Positions 22,801 through 37,800 of a stretch of DNA of 45,695 nucleotides are shown in pieces (the first letter of the stretch is position 1; each line of letters starts with the position of its first letter). Origin of the DNA: Protostelium mycophagum (Eukaryota; Evosea; Variosea; Protosteliida; Protosteliaceae); the NCBI GenBank assembly GCA_002081555.1, contig MZNV01002829.1, forward strand, positions 1 through 45,695. The letters run 5' to 3'. A model generated the notes under the pieces. That model was not told where the DNA came from, ran no database searches, and saw only the letters and a list, made by a program, of their open reading frames with translations. The position numbers and the translations under genes were made by a program.

Positions 22801-25800
22801 GAAATTGTATGGACAAGGGAAGCACTCCAGATTGTGAACATTCAAGTTCTGGACTAGACCTTTCAAGTGACCATCATCACTCTTGAGCTGTTCCAGCCTA
22901 AGGTCATAAAGATTTAAGACGAAATCCAGTCCACTCTTTGGTCCGAACGAAAATGACTTCTTCCCGCCTTCTGCATTGACCCTTATTTTGAGTGATTGTC
23001 CATCATCAAGAGAGAAGCTGAGATCCCCGTTGATACGGCCCAGTGTTCCTTTGAGAGTGATCTGCAGACAGCTATCTGAGCCTGGTTCTACTTTCCCTTT
23101 TGTTTCTATTCCAAGCAGTAAAGAGCTGATGTAGTAGGATATAGTTTGAGTTCCTTTGTTGGTCAAGATGAACTCAAAAGTCTTTGTGTCATCAATTTCA
23201 ATGACCCCTAAACACACAGTTTGATTGTTTTCTAATTCCTTGTTGTTGTAATTCAAAGTAAAGGTGTGTCGTATGAATGAGCCTAGTAGTTCTACTGATT
23301 GAATGTTATTTGCCGATTGAATGCCCAGGCAGATCTGTCCATTGATGGAGGACTCCTGTATGTTTCGAGCTAATATCTGCAGAGAGACTTCTTGTTGCGG
23401 GGGTATGTGAAATGATGGAATGGGTAATTCGATGCATGTTGTGCCTTGTACTACAGCTTTGACCAACAACAGTGTGTGGGTGGGGTTCTTTATCAAAAGA
23501 AGGTGTTTGTGAGCTTGTTGGACAATCATATCTCCAAGTATAAGTTCCTTTGCTACTTCAACGATAGGTCTCTCTATAATAGCAGTCACACTCATTGGAA
23601 TGGACACCGACTCTTCGCCCCTTCCAATTATGATATCATGTTTTTCATCAATGATTAGACTTTCTGATGTGCGGCATTGTACATTGATATTTGATATTCC
23701 AGTGGAAATATTGAGCTCATTGGTTGGCAGTATTAAGGCTTCTGAGATGTTTGTAGTGTTGATCTTGACCGAGAGTGGTGAGAGATCTGTCTTATTTACT
23801 ATCTGCACTAAATACGAGGGTGTGTCATCTCTTTCCAGAATATATCCAAAGTTGGCATGGATACTTTGAACGCTAGTAGTGATGCTGTTATTCTCTGCAG
23901 ATCTGTACACTGTAATTGTAGAAACATCCAGAGTAGACTGGGCCAACCGGAAATTATTGGAAAGGTCCTCAGTTACAAAGGGGATTTCTTTGGTCAAATT
24001 GTTGTAGCTTCTCATTGATTTGATGCTTTTTGCTTTTCTCTGAATAAGGGATGAGAGCTGTATTCTGATATCATTAATCTGTTGAATTCGGTATCTGTTT
24101 CTTGATATGTTGGTTGTCTGCTCTTGTAGAATGCGCACCGTGATGTTGAGTCTCTTTTGAATGTCTGATAGCTTCTCTATATCTGCTATGGTGTCGATAG
24201 AACTGATATATAGGCCAAAAGATACTACGGCAAGTTCATGCAGAAGTAGTATATGATTGTCGAGAATCTCTCCTGTTCTATCCATCTCTCTCAACAAAGA
24301 ATTCCAAATAAGTTTCATCTTGGAGGTGTAAATATTGCATATCGCTTTCTTTAAGATGACATTTGACTCGGTGAGTGATGGAAGACTACGCCAATGAGTA
24401 AGAAGGGCATTGAGATTGCCTCTATGGTTGTGATTGTAGGAGGTAGATATTTGCCACACATCATCTGCCATTCTTGATTGCACTGCTTTGTCAAGTGATT
24501 CCTTATGTAGATTGATGTTCTGAAGGATCTCACTCGTGGCAATTCCCGATCTCGTGATCATCTTTGTGTGAGCAGTAGTGAGGAATTGCTGTTCATCTTC
24601 TTTTTTTTGTCTATCGTGAGTAGAAGGTTCCAAATATCCAGTAAAAACCGGAAGGCATTGATGTTCTGGGGGCTCTGGTTGTTTGGATAATTGCTTTAAT
24701 ATCTTTTCAATGATTTTCTCAAGAGCCTGCATCTTCTTGTATTGTAATTGACTATCATTTACATCTGGTCCCTCGTTGTTGAATCTCTCTGAATAGTATG
24801 TTCCTGTGATATACTGATAGGAGAGGTCGCCTGAACCCCACCACCCAATTTTCTGCTCTTGGCGGAGCTGAGTTGGATGGTGTTTAGATGTTAAAGATGT
24901 TATAAGGTCAATTTCAAGCGATATTTCTGCATCTGGAGTGATCTGGATCTCTCTCGGGATATATTTTATCTTATGGATTGAAGATGACTGTTGGAATGTG
25001 ATTGTGAACTTGTCAAATGGTCTGATGAGCAAACGATGTCCGTTGTGTTGCTGGAATATAAAATCGTCTGATGGTAATTTGGTCTTGCTAGAGTGTTTGT
25101 TTTGAAATTCCTTCCACAGTTTTCTGGTCTCTTTGAGATGAATGCCCTTGTATGAAAATCCCATTTGATAATGGACTTTTGCCAGTTCAAAAATATGTTC
25201 CATTATTGATTGATATGTCTCGTTGGTTTTTCTTATCTTCTCATCATATTTTCTGTCTGATTCATCGTTAAATGACTGTGCTTTTATGAACTTCTGTTCC
25301 CACTCAGCATATTTTTTGTCATACTGAGATTTTCTGTGGGCAAAGCAGTGACTTGACTCCTGAAATCTAGCCTGTATGATACATGCTCCCTCTTTATGCC
25401 ATTCTTCTTGAATTTTCTGTATGATATCTGGTGTTGCTAGTTTGTCTGTGATTGCTAACGATGTTGCAATGCGTTTCCACAAAAACTCTTCCACTTTTGA
25501 AAATATGAATTCCTCAATGTGGAATAGTCCATGATGAGCTAGGTTGGTGTTGTCGTCCTCCCAATACATATTGCTTACTGTTCTTCCCAATATTTTCTGA
25601 AATTTTTGACAATGAGAATGGTATTCAGACAAAAGTATTGTTGCATCCACCATGTGGAATGTACTGGAGAAGAGCATTTGGAGAAGGTCTGATACATCGA
25701 TCAAACCGCCATAGATAGTGTTCATCAATAGCTGATCTTCTCTGAAGAGTCCTTGATCAATCTCTGTGTTGAGGGCACTCAATTGGATGAGTAGATCGTC

Positions 25801-28800
25801 GTAATGAAGCAGATCAATTGCGAGGATTTGATCTTTTTGGACTGTCATAGTCTCCAAATCCCAAGACAAATGAGGGATTATACGCTTTCCATTTGTGACG
25901 TACGACACCAAATCGTCCCGCCAATATTGAATACTGGCAATGAAGAACTCTGTGATGACGGCATGTGTGGCAAACTCAAGTGCCTTTAATGCAGGCAATC
26001 GATCTTCCGAATTGGAAATGTGTAATCTCCTGGATAATTTCAAGCTAGCGGCTTCCAAAGCAGATAACGGGTTCTCTAAAGAAGGCAGCAGGCTGTGGAA
26101 AAGGTTTTGCAGATGAGAACGGTCTATGCGACATGAAGTGATCTTCTTGAAGGTGTTGAGAAGCTCAAGCATGCACTTAACATCCTCTTGTGATGGTACA
26201 TTGGAAGAGGATGATGTCATACTGACCCCAAACTCATGCATTTGGTTGAGGTACTGTCGGCACATATTCGAAGGCCCATAAATATATGATATCATGCTCT
26301 TCTGCTTTTCCTCTGCATTGAAAATGAGCGTATAGGGGTTGTTGATATATTTGTATCTCTTCTGTGTAATTTGATACAGAAGACTGCCACACATTGTGGG
26401 AATCTGACTCTGCAATTGACGAAGGAAAGTGATATATTCCTCATCACTGCTGGGTATTGGTGCCTCCCTCACTTCCTCATAGATTTGCTGAAGATCTACT
26501 GTTTGGATATCGTTGGGGTGGTACAAATCCATAATGCAATAGGAGACCCTCAGTACTTGTTGGATAAATTGACAATGATGGTTTAGCTGGCCGTACAAAA
26601 GGGTATTCTGCTTTTTGAATTCTGCCAGAACACTTGCAAGTTCTTTGATGATGGCACAAGTTTCATTAACAGGCGCGTGAGCTAAGACAATATTTGTGAG
26701 ACTGACAGTGGATTGTGAGAGGCTGTTACGCAGCTTCTTCATTTGTGGCATCAGTTGTACCGTTGATTGCGGGTCTAATTTGCGGCTGTGAGCATCGAGA
26801 GAAGTTTCTATAGCCTCATATGCTATAATCATGCCGTGTCTTATCCAGAGGATATTAAGATCTGTTCCTCGGAGAGAGTTGATGATTTCCTTGATTTTAG
26901 ACACTTGTCCTTGGATATGGTTGGGGTTGTGAAAGGCAGTACGTGCAACAATCTTTGCCCGGCTTAATCTGCCTGATTTTCCCTCTGTCTTTGTATTCTT
27001 GTGTGGAGGGCAGAGGAAAAAAAGCTGGTCTATTTTGTGTGCCACATCCTTAAGTTGATCTTGACAGGCCTTTGCTGCAGAAGGCCGAAGTGTTGCAACC
27101 TCCCGAAGAAGAGAGAGCATGATCAGAGCAGCATGTAACTGTAATCCATAGCATTCGCTTGTATCAGTCCAACCTTGTGAGTTCGATCTCACATCCTTCC
27201 ACAAAGAGATAAACTCTTGATGAACATCTGTTGATGCATCCACAATTGTGTCGTGTATAAAGGAGTTGATTTCCTCTTCAGTGTGGGTATTGTGTGGCTT
27301 TTTGAATTCTGGAAACTCTTCTTCAGATATCATTGCCTTATCCATGTAAATATTGTGCTGATGTAATGTGTGTGATGCCTCAGAATTGGGTAGCAAATAG
27401 AAATATACATCAGAGAGCGTGAGAGTCAGAGGCTGTATGATGTATGATATGTTTTGCACACTGCTTGCTAACTCTTTCCTAAGTCCTTGACCTCTCTTGT
27501 GAACACTCTTCACCACTGCCTCCAAATTCAAGATGGTAATGTTGCTCTGTTCTTCAAGTGGCTGGCATAATTCCGTTATTTTTCGGTAAGAGTTTAAGGG
27601 GCTTGATAACTGATTTAGCCGAAAGGCGATGTGCTCGTTAATCATCTGTCCACGTGTGGATGCGGAGATTTCAGCCGGAGGAATGTTCTTCTCCATCATA
27701 CTCTCAATTTGAACTGCAATTTCGGTAGATAGAACTGAAGAGAGAGCACGCAGTTTTTGAATCTTCATATGCTCCTCTTTGACTTCCACGTTGATAGATA
27801 TCTCGTCTGCTAGAAGTATGATTTCTCGCCAGCATCTCTCTTTCGCGCACTGCTCCACAACTCTCATGAGATTCTCATATGAATCATGATCTGATGCTTC
27901 TCTGCTCTTGCTCTGCTGCATCAATGTTTCGATTAATTTCGTCACAGACTTGGGATCTCCCCGTGTGCTTTGTTGTGAGTTCCATATCTTTGATGATATT
28001 GTTGAGATATTCAATTGCTTCACGGCTACATTTCCTATGTTCTCTGGCTCATTGATCATCATCTCATGCTCTTTCAACAGTCTCTCAAGATTGTCTACTT
28101 CCAGAATCTTTGTGCGAATGGAGAGGTCATCCAGTGTGCTGATGTCTAAACTCTCTAGCTGGGTTTTACATGATCTGATAGAACTGATGATCTGGTGTGG
28201 CCTTGGTCTCATAAGGTTACCCCTTTTGAGCAGCTCAGATAGTCTTTCGATGGATTTTCTGATGTGACTCTTCCATTTATGGTCTCGATCGTCTTGTACA
28301 TCCCTTCTGTCTTGCACTTCCTCTACAGGTATATTTTCTACCCTTTCGAATATGCCGTTCAATTTAGAGAAGACTGTATCCAAATGATATGATTTCACAA
28401 TCTCTTCCGGGACGGCTGATTGTTTGAGGTGGGTGTTGAAATCAGCTTGGCATTTGTTCCAGTCTACAACGCCACCTGGCAGTATGATCACATTGCTCTT
28501 GATAGATATAGATGGCTCCATCTGCTTGATAATCTGCTCCAAAAAGTTGATCATTTTGTGCTGACCAGGAATTTCTCTGCTATTCTCCAGCTGCATGACA
28601 TAATACATGAGAAGGGAATCTATGACTCTTGACATGCTATTGAAAGCAGAGTTGATACTCTTGATGGTACGTTCAATCTGGGCATCATCCTCGTGGTCTT
28701 TTCTTATGATTCTTTGAATACGTGGAATTATGGATAGTTGGTTTTGTTGTTCAACTTGCTCGAGAATTCGAAGAGCGTGGCACCTCTCGGTAGCAGTCTT

Positions 28801-31800
28801 CAACACTATCTCTGAAAGTTGTCTCTCTATGTTTCTCTCCAAATGATTTGTTTTCATCAATGAAACGAGATTTCTAATCTCCGCCGGCAGTTCCTTTGTG
28901 TGTTCCGGATTATCAAGGATTGGTGAGTAAATCAGCCGTTCAGCATCTTCAATTCCCTTGATGATTTCTTGGTAGATCTCTTCTTTGTCACAACTGAAGA
29001 ATAGCTGCTCCTTTAGTCTTTGGAGAGGGACTTTGGGGTATTCCATCTCGGCATCAAAAGAGTAGTTTAGGACTTGGCTGATGAAGCTCTCTGTTGTGTA
29101 TTCTGTCGTTACCAGCGTATATTGTGCTTCTGCTCCAAAATACCTGATTGCTTGGCAGTAATCTTGTATACGGACGGCTGCCGTCCCGATACAAGCAATA
29201 CGGGTTCTGGTTGGGGATCTTCGGTCCAAAACCACCGCCTGTGGATTATTGGCTTCCATTAGCAAAATCAGCATCAGCTCGGAGGTAGAAGTGGGGAGAT
29301 TACACAGAGTTTTGATATCTGGAATGACTCTCTTTTCCCATTTCCTCGTAGCTTTGTTATCGCCAAACTTGGGCTTGATGAAGAATATAGAAAGGAGGGC
29401 GAGTACCAATGGCGACTCTCTATTTGTGATTCTGTCTGGAATGACATCATGAAGTGTCATATCGGTCCTATCCTGGTATCGAGTCTCTGAACTTTGGAGA
29501 TGTTTGATGATCTTCTTGCAGGATTCTATCTCTTGGATTTGATTGTAATTTCTCATGAAGATGAAGAAGTCAGATCGGTTCAGGGAGTCCATCTCCCTCC
29601 TGATAGCATTGATATTGTTGAGATGCGATTCCTTCCAATGCTTCTCCTCCTCGTAATATCTCTCCATCTCTTTCTGGGTTTTGATGTAATCCTTGTCTGC
29701 AGAATCCACATTCTCTGATTTGTAATCTTCCATCTGTAATTCTAGTGCTATAATCCTATCCGTTTCCATTTGAATATCGCACGAATCAGATATATTCTCC
29801 AGCATCCCCGTCATCTTTGTTCCCAAATAAATTAGACTTTGCTCCATCTCCATCGAGAATATGCTCTGGGCACTCAACGTAATCTGTGCGGAGGATATTG
29901 ACTGAGCTCTGTATTTCACTGAAGAGAAATACCAATCAAGACCCAGACAGTCTAATAAGGTCTGGTAGCGGGAGAAATGTTTCTCTATTGCACCAGAGAT
30001 GATGAGACTATCGAGTAGCTTATGTAATGATCTTCGACACTTGAGTATTGGGGCTTGTTGTTCACTCTCAAATGCCCATGCAGCACCGTTTTCTTTGGAT
30101 TCATTGACTTTTTTGTGTAAAAGTTCGGAGGCTTGTATGACCCGATCTTGGTGTAGTAGCCGAAACCACGATGCCATTCTTTTTACGGATAAGACAGTGT
30201 TCAAACTCTCCCTTGCCCTGTCAAGCATCTGTCGATCGGTGTTTGAAAGCTCGACTGAGTTGAGTATTGAGCCAAATCTGTTCGTCACGTTGATGATTCG
30301 AGATAAGATATCCATTCTCTCTTGAGAATCGAGGAAGGATGTCCTTTGGACAAATATCTCTGTGTGCTTCTTCAAGATCGTGGCATATTGTTGAATAGTT
30401 TCTTGTGGTGAGCTGTTTGTCGTGCATCCTAGTATCTCCTTCAGCTGACGCAAAGAATCTGATATTGTGGTTTCGTTCTTTTGTTGCATCAAAGTATTGT
30501 AAATGCTCTCTAGTCTGCTTTTACTGGTGGGTTGCAGTAAGATTAAGATCTGGCGGATGAATGTGAGTAGTGGACTGGCCATCTTATTGTTAGGAAGTCT
30601 GCTGATTGTGTGTAGGATCAATTGACTTTGAGCGATTTCGTATCGAGAGACATGATTGGACAGCTCTTTACAGTCCTTCTTCCATGCAGGTTCAGATGCA
30701 GATGATACGGGTAGGACGTTATAGAGAGCTTTGTGAAACTTCTTATCGTCTAGTAGTTGGGCCAAGAGTTCTCTCAATTTGATCTGGTCTTCTGGAAGTA
30801 CGGATGATGTGTAGTTACGTAACAAAGACCAGATTAAAGCTTGAACGGTCCCAAAATCCTGTAATTTGAGGCATTTGAATGTGTCTACGGCTTGTAAGAT
30901 ATTTCTGAAAGTGTAACCAGGGGTTGACACCGATATGTCTCTTCTTGAAGTCATTAGAAGCACCTCTCGATGGTACAGTAAGCACAATTCAGCTAGCTCT
31001 GCCCCTCCATGTTGTCCTTCAAATTTGAGTAGAAGAATTTCGTATAAGTTGTGCTGTTGAATTATCTCTCTGTTGATGTTGATGAGCCCATCATCAAGCG
31101 TGGGTAGCCACACCCTGATCACTCTGTTGAGTAATGCGGAGGATAATTTGCTTGTGTGGGGTCGTTTCCTGTTGGCTGTCGCAAACAATCGAAAGTTGGG
31201 ATTGATGCCTCCATTCTTTGTGGTGAGTTCTTCTCCCTCTGAATGTTCATATAGGTTGATCACAGGGTCTTCTTCCATCAAAGAGTTGAGTCTCTCAATC
31301 ACGTCAGGTGATGCGCAATTGATGTTGTCGAGTAACACCCAATATCCCTCTTTGATTGCAGTGATGAGTTCTGATTCGACAAAAGTGAAGAGCATCTGAT
31401 TTGTTTGTGACATCTGCGCTTCCGTTGAAAGTCGAGATATGAATGCTTTGGCCTGGCGAAATAGTCTTCTGAAAATTCCTTTGACTTCTTCTGGCAATTC
31501 AGTATTATCAATGAGATTCTCCAGCATCTTCTTGGTGGTTTCCAAAGCGGAAGGCTTGTCTGTTCTGAATTGTTCATATGCGATCTTTACATCTTGAAAG
31601 ATATCTGGTAGATCCTCTGCGGAAAGAAGAGGCGCAGCTGTGAGCACAAAGTTCTTAACGACACGATTCATAAATTCAGAAGCGTTTGGTAAACTGTGAT
31701 TGATGGCAGCATCTGACGAGCTGAGCAGCCACTGTCCTATCAGGTCTGAAGTTTCTACATCCTGGTTGAGTGACAAGACCACCAGCTTCCGCTTTGCGAG

Positions 31801-34800
31801 TCGAGCAAGCTCTTGAACGTGAGCAGTTTTTGCAGAGGCAGTGTCTCCTTCCAATAGTATGGTGCGCTTAGACTGGCACGCCAAGGCCAGCAATTCCAAA
31901 CTCTTAATTGTCTCTCTTGAATGCTGTAGAGGTGGCATCTCATCATGATGAATTCCCTTGGTAAGGTATACAGAGCCGATGCGTATAGAGGACATAGTTT
32001 CATTATCGTCTATAGAGAATGACACCTCTTCTGTAACGTCCTCGCTCACCACCAAGTATCTGTTGATGAGAGAATAAATGTGTGAGTGGTCCTCAGTTGA
32101 TTGGAAGGGACGTAAGAATACGACTTCCGAGAGCTTCTTGAGAATTGATAGTGTCATCTCATCAACTGCTTCAAGAGGAGAAGCTTTGGCTTGTGGCCTA
32201 AAAACTTTAGAATTCTGTAAAATAAGAGCGTAATGAAACTCACCTGTAAAATCTGTAGTGATGCTGTTGATCACGGAAGTTACCGTGTAATAAATCTCGA
32301 AACTTTGTGAGGTCTCTGAGATTGAATTCGTACGGCCCGGCTGTCTTTCCGATTTTTCCGCTCGCCACACCCGCTCTCACATTCTTGTGGAGTTCAAATA
32401 TCTGGCTCAGTTGGGAGTCTGTGATACTCCCTTCGTATAATTCTCTTTCAAATATCTTTGTCATGATCACTCTTAATTCAGGATCTTGGTATTCGTCTAG
32501 TCTGACTGAGGCGAATAGGCTCTTGATCGACCTCGGTAATTGATTTCTTCCACCTCCTATCTTGGCTGGATTAATGGCTGCAAAAATGCGGATTCCTTCG
32601 GTAGATATCTTCTCCTCTTTGTTGGGTATAATGTATTCTCTTGATCTGGTGAATAATGGCGCGAGGGCATCGAGAATCTCTGGTGGTGCAAGATTCAGCT
32701 CATCTAATAATAACCATTTCTTCTCTTTAATGGCCTTCAAGAGCTTCCCGTCCTGCCATTCAAACACTCTCTGACCTGCATTGCATCTTGGCACTATTCC
32801 TCCAATCAATTGATCGACTGTGGTGTTGGCGGAGAAATTGATGCGTTCACATTTGACACCAAAAAGAGCGGCAGCCTGATTCACCACGGCTGTCTTTCCA
32901 GTACCAGGTGGTCCTTCAAGTAGTAGAGATGAGTCTGAAGCAATTGCAGCCAAAATCCTTGCGAGTTGGTTGATCATTGTAGGTGTGGGAGCGCAGTGGA
33001 ATCTCCTGTTAATCTCTTCTTCAGTAATATCCTCCTCTAGTTTCACTCCGACGCGAGTGTATTTCAGTTCTAGCGTTCCGTTTTTGATACAGAATGGACT
33101 GTCAGTGAGTTGTTCAAGGGATGGTGGCATGAAAGGATGTCTGTAGATCATTGGACTCTCTAAGGTTCTATCTTTGTTAAGCCTGGAGATGCTCCACCAT
33201 CGGTTGTATAGGTCCATCTGATGATCAAAAGAGAATTCATCAAAGTAGAAGAAGCGTGTGCCGAGAAGAATCCTTTCGATGAGTTGGAGTCCATCGGGAT
33301 GCTTGAGAACAAATGACGCCACTCTAAACATCTGCTGTATGTCGAATTTGATGGTCCAATGTGTGTCCTCAGTGACCGTCTTTCTTAGCTCAAAGAATAT
33401 TGCAGTTGCCTCCTTAGCCTCATCTGCTGAATATTTCTGTCGTAGTTGTTGAAGGAAAAGTGCTTCGAGCTCTGATTTGGAATAGGGAGTGAGACGTATT
33501 TCGGTAAATCTTGATCTTGTTGCAGGACTGATGCGAAGCTGCTGAGAATCACTCTCGTGGCACAGTGTTACGAAAATTCTTGTGCTTGGTGGTAGTGTGA
33601 TGTCTGCGTCTGAATTTTCTAAAGCAGCAAGAGTGATATCTTCTGTGGCTGCAAAAGTGGGTGATGGTTCAAATAAACTGTTTAGCCTCTCTGTGACTGA
33701 TTGCTTTGGTAGGTTGAAATCTTCTAAGAGTAAGATTTGGCCTAATTTTGCTCCTCTTGTGACAGGACCATCTCTGAAGATAAATACTGGCTTGGAGTGA
33801 TCTTCAGATAGGAAGGCCTGTCTCCACTGAAGAGTAAGTTGTTCTAACATCTGATTTGTAGTTTTGTCTTGATCTTTGCAGAGTGAGCTGAGAATTTGGA
33901 TGGCTTCTTCAAAACCCTCTGTGAGGGCTGATGTGAGTCTATCAATCGGCTTCTCTTGGTGAGTATTTATCAATTGTGTATGCAGAGAGCTGAGTGTAAC
34001 ATCAGCAGTGTATTCAAGGTCGAAATCCTCCTCTAAACTCTCTGGGGACTTTGAAGACATCTCTTCATTCTGCAGAGAATAAGTTTGAAAAAACAAAATA
34101 TCTATTGAAATACTCACATCTTGAAGATTGATATTAGGCTGTTCTTGAATGCTGATCATTTCATTCAGAGTCTGTATGATATCAATTCATTGCATCAATT
34201 TTTGATTGTACTCACTATCGCTTCAATGTTGTCATTTTGATCCTCAGGTTTGTTTTTAGCTTGATTGCTGCGATCCTGGCTTTCCGATTTGTCATTTGTA
34301 CAGTCGTTATTAGGTGTGAAATCTAAATCCCATTCTTCCTCTTTGTCAAAATGATTCTCTGATCTGTTCGGTTCATCGTCACTGATATTTTGCTGATAAT
34401 CGTCGTATATATCGTAATTGTTGTATCGGTCTTCTTTGATGGAGAATGACATGTCAATAGGATCTTCTTGAATATCGTTTGCTGTGAACATCTCTGGTAC
34501 TGTCATAGAGGCATTCAGGAGGTCATCTGAGGTCACATCTGCTAATGCTTCATGATGATCTTCGACCAGTTGTCTTTGAGACCGCTCTGAGATGTATTCT
34601 TCTATTGCTCGAGGCAAAGACCTGCACTTGTCAGACTGTGAATAAAGAGAAGATTTTATAACAAAGCTCAAGTAGATGAAGGCTTACTCATCAACAATCT
34701 TGCGGAATTTTCGAATTAATTCTCTTTTCGTTTTGTCGTATCTGACTCCAGCATTCATTGTGTCCATTCTGGTCATAATTGATTTCGCCAATCGCACAAG

Positions 34801-37800
34801 AGAGTTGAGAAATTCCACGAAAGAGTAAGGTTGGATCTGCCCAATGAGATCTGATGCCTCAGTCTCGGCGGTAAGATGGAATCTCGTCACATCGTCTCTT
34901 CTTCCACAGAGCTCTGACCATGTATTTATGAGGAAGGTCTTGTAGCATGTAGGTCCCACAAGTAATATCGGCTCACTGCTGTGATATGCAAATGCCAGAC
35001 GGACGAGTTGTTTTAGGAATGTCGTAGGTGGCTCGTAGTTATCCCCCCAGAGCTGAGGACAATTATTCAAGTGGACATCTGGTATCACAATAGAAAGAGA
35101 TCCTTCTGAGAACATTGTTCCTTGGCCGTCAGGCATACTGCGCACCCTAACACTCTGATTTTCTACTAGTGAAATTCTTGTTTCTGCCCACACCTTGTCA
35201 AAATGCGTTTGTAGTTTATCTAATGACACAGCCTTTTGCCCAAGAAGAATGGCAGAATGTGCTTGATAGGATCCTCCAAAGATAGATCTTCTCTTTGTGA
35301 GCTTGATGATTTCTCTCAGAGTGATGCGATATACAGTGCTTCTCAAACTGTCGTACAATGATGCTAGGCGTGTGGCATCTCTCTCGTCAATATGTCTACC
35401 CTGATACTCTTCTCTTCTCATCATGATCGGTGGTAATTCTTCTGTTGGAAAGTCTTCCATTTGGACTTCTAAAAATCTGTTCCTGAGGCTGACGGGAAGT
35501 TGGTATCTATCGTTGAAACCTGATCCATTTTGTGTGGCAAAGAACCGAAAGTTGGGGTGTATATCGATCACCAAGTCAGTGTCCGGGACTGAAAATTTGG
35601 ACGCGCCTTCTAGTATGGGGCTGAGCATGTCCATCACAGAGGGATCGGCAAGGTTGAATTCGTCTGCTAAAAACCACAGCCCTTTTTTCATGGCACGCAG
35701 TAGGGCTCCTTCTTGAAAGACGAATTCCTTCTCCATGGGGAGATAAGAGCCCAAATAGTCTTGGATGGATGTGTTGTCTGTGTTGTTCACTCTTTCAAGG
35801 ATCATGTGATCTTCTTCTGTTGTTTTGAATAAGCTCGCTAAGAAAGACACCAAACTGGTTTTTCCAACAGCAGCTGGACCTTCTAATAGGATGGCAGCCT
35901 GTGTGTGGATACCGGATAATACCGCCTCTGCGTGCTTCAAACGGGAGGGGGTAAGAAGATGCGCTGAATTATTTAAAATTCTATCCGAATAATTGGGTAT
36001 CTACACCGGATCAGTTCGGGCTTTTCATTAATTAATATCAATCACCTCAAGATTGGGAGATGTCTTCCTTAGGATCATTCTCACTCTCTTTGTGAGAGGA
36101 TGTTTTTCTGTCTTCATCTGGCTCTGGATGGTAGCCAAGTAAGATGACCATACACAAGAGGCTTGTGACAGTTGAGGGAACTTCTTGGATAAAAGGTGAG
36201 CACTATTCATGAATCTCGTGAAGGATCTCAATGTGATGCTGCTGAATAAGTTTCTATTGCCATGTGATTCTTCTGCTATCATCTGACAGATCTGTGCCGC
36301 TGTATCTATAGTATTGTTGTCAGCCGGAAAGATCGCACGGCACAATTGTGTCATTTCAGTGATGAATTCCGGGTCATTGTGAGAGGGCAGTGGTTCCATG
36401 CGAACCACGCTAAATCGATTGTACAGCGCCGGACTCAGGTCGGTGGCTCCTGGCATTCCCACGGTCATCGTTGCTATAGATCTATACTTGGGATCTCTCT
36501 CTACGGGTTCTGTATCTCCTTTTTCGGTTAAGATCCAAACAGATTCTTGTTCCAGTAGAGGGTTGAGACGTTCTAAGACTGAAGGCTCCGCAAGGTTGAG
36601 ATTATCCAACAGCACCCATCTTCCCTTCTTGTATGCTCTGGTGACACACCCGTCTGACCAACTAATTCTTCCGGTCTCTCCTTGGCTTGGCATCAGCTGT
36701 CCAACCAGCATACCGCTCTCTGTTTCTGGTGTGAGGCAGCATTGTTCTACAATGGAGCCAGAGAGATGCGATAAAGCAAGTATAGCCTCGGTTTTTCCAC
36801 AACCATCCACTCCAGATATAAGAAGAGGCATTGAGCTGCTGAGAGCCCATCCTAACTGCTTCCAAGCTCTCAGACTTCGAGGCGTTAATACGTAGGGCCA
36901 CTCTGCGGAGCATATTTCTTCTCGGGGAATCGTTTCTATTCTTTCATCTTGCTCCTTCATAATCTCTTCTATTCTCTCCTTCAACTCGGGTGCTTTGACT
37001 TTGCTTGTGTACAAATCCCTTCCTAATGCCCAGAACTGCGATGAATCTTGACTCTGTATATTACTGTTCTGTGCCTGGTGTATCCATTCTGATATCCATG
37101 CTGCCTTGATTGGATATATTCCGTACGATCTCACAACATCGTCGGAGAGTAAAAGGCTCGTAATCCTGTCGTGAACACACGTCACTGAATCCAAAACTAT
37201 CCCTTGTGTGGAGATATCATGCTTGATTATGGGTATTGATATGCTTCCGATTTGTAATTGAGAGTTGTTTAGGGAGAGAGTTATGTCCGAAAGAGGGTGA
37301 AGCATTCCGTTTTCTCTCAATATATTGAGGATCTCTTCTTGACCTTATCATGAATCAGCAACCGAAATCGCTTCAGAATTCTAAAATGCTCACCTCTCGG
37401 TCCAAATCTAGAGCCATAGATACAAAAGGCTGATAATGATTGGAGATCCTGAGATAATATGTCCTCTCCGCTCTTGTGTCTCTTGATGATGTTCTCCGTC
37501 CATTTCAGTAATTCTCTCACAGAAACTTCCGTGTAACTCGCTCTCTCCGGAAAACTGGTGTCTGATACCTTCTTTTCTATCTTGGTGTGAACACTTTCAA
37601 CCATATTGACCGATAATTTTTTGGCGATGTTCTCTTGGATACCGTTTTCCTTCAGAATACCGTGTACAATATCCACCCATTCCTTCTCTGGAAGTGGATC
37701 GAATGTAATCATGCGGAATCTGCTCAAAAGACTGGATGATAATTGTTCTCTCTTTCCTTTGAAGAATCCGACACTAGGATTTTGGGTGGCGAAAAGTCTG

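Noticed and set aside
22732-22859. The 3' 5.9-kb open frame as a separate vWA gene
   Set aside because: A 35-nt intron with GT-AG ends (22825-22859) joins it in frame to the preceding 9.3-kb exon, and the overlap of the two open frames is just the unspliced region. No promoter space exists between them.
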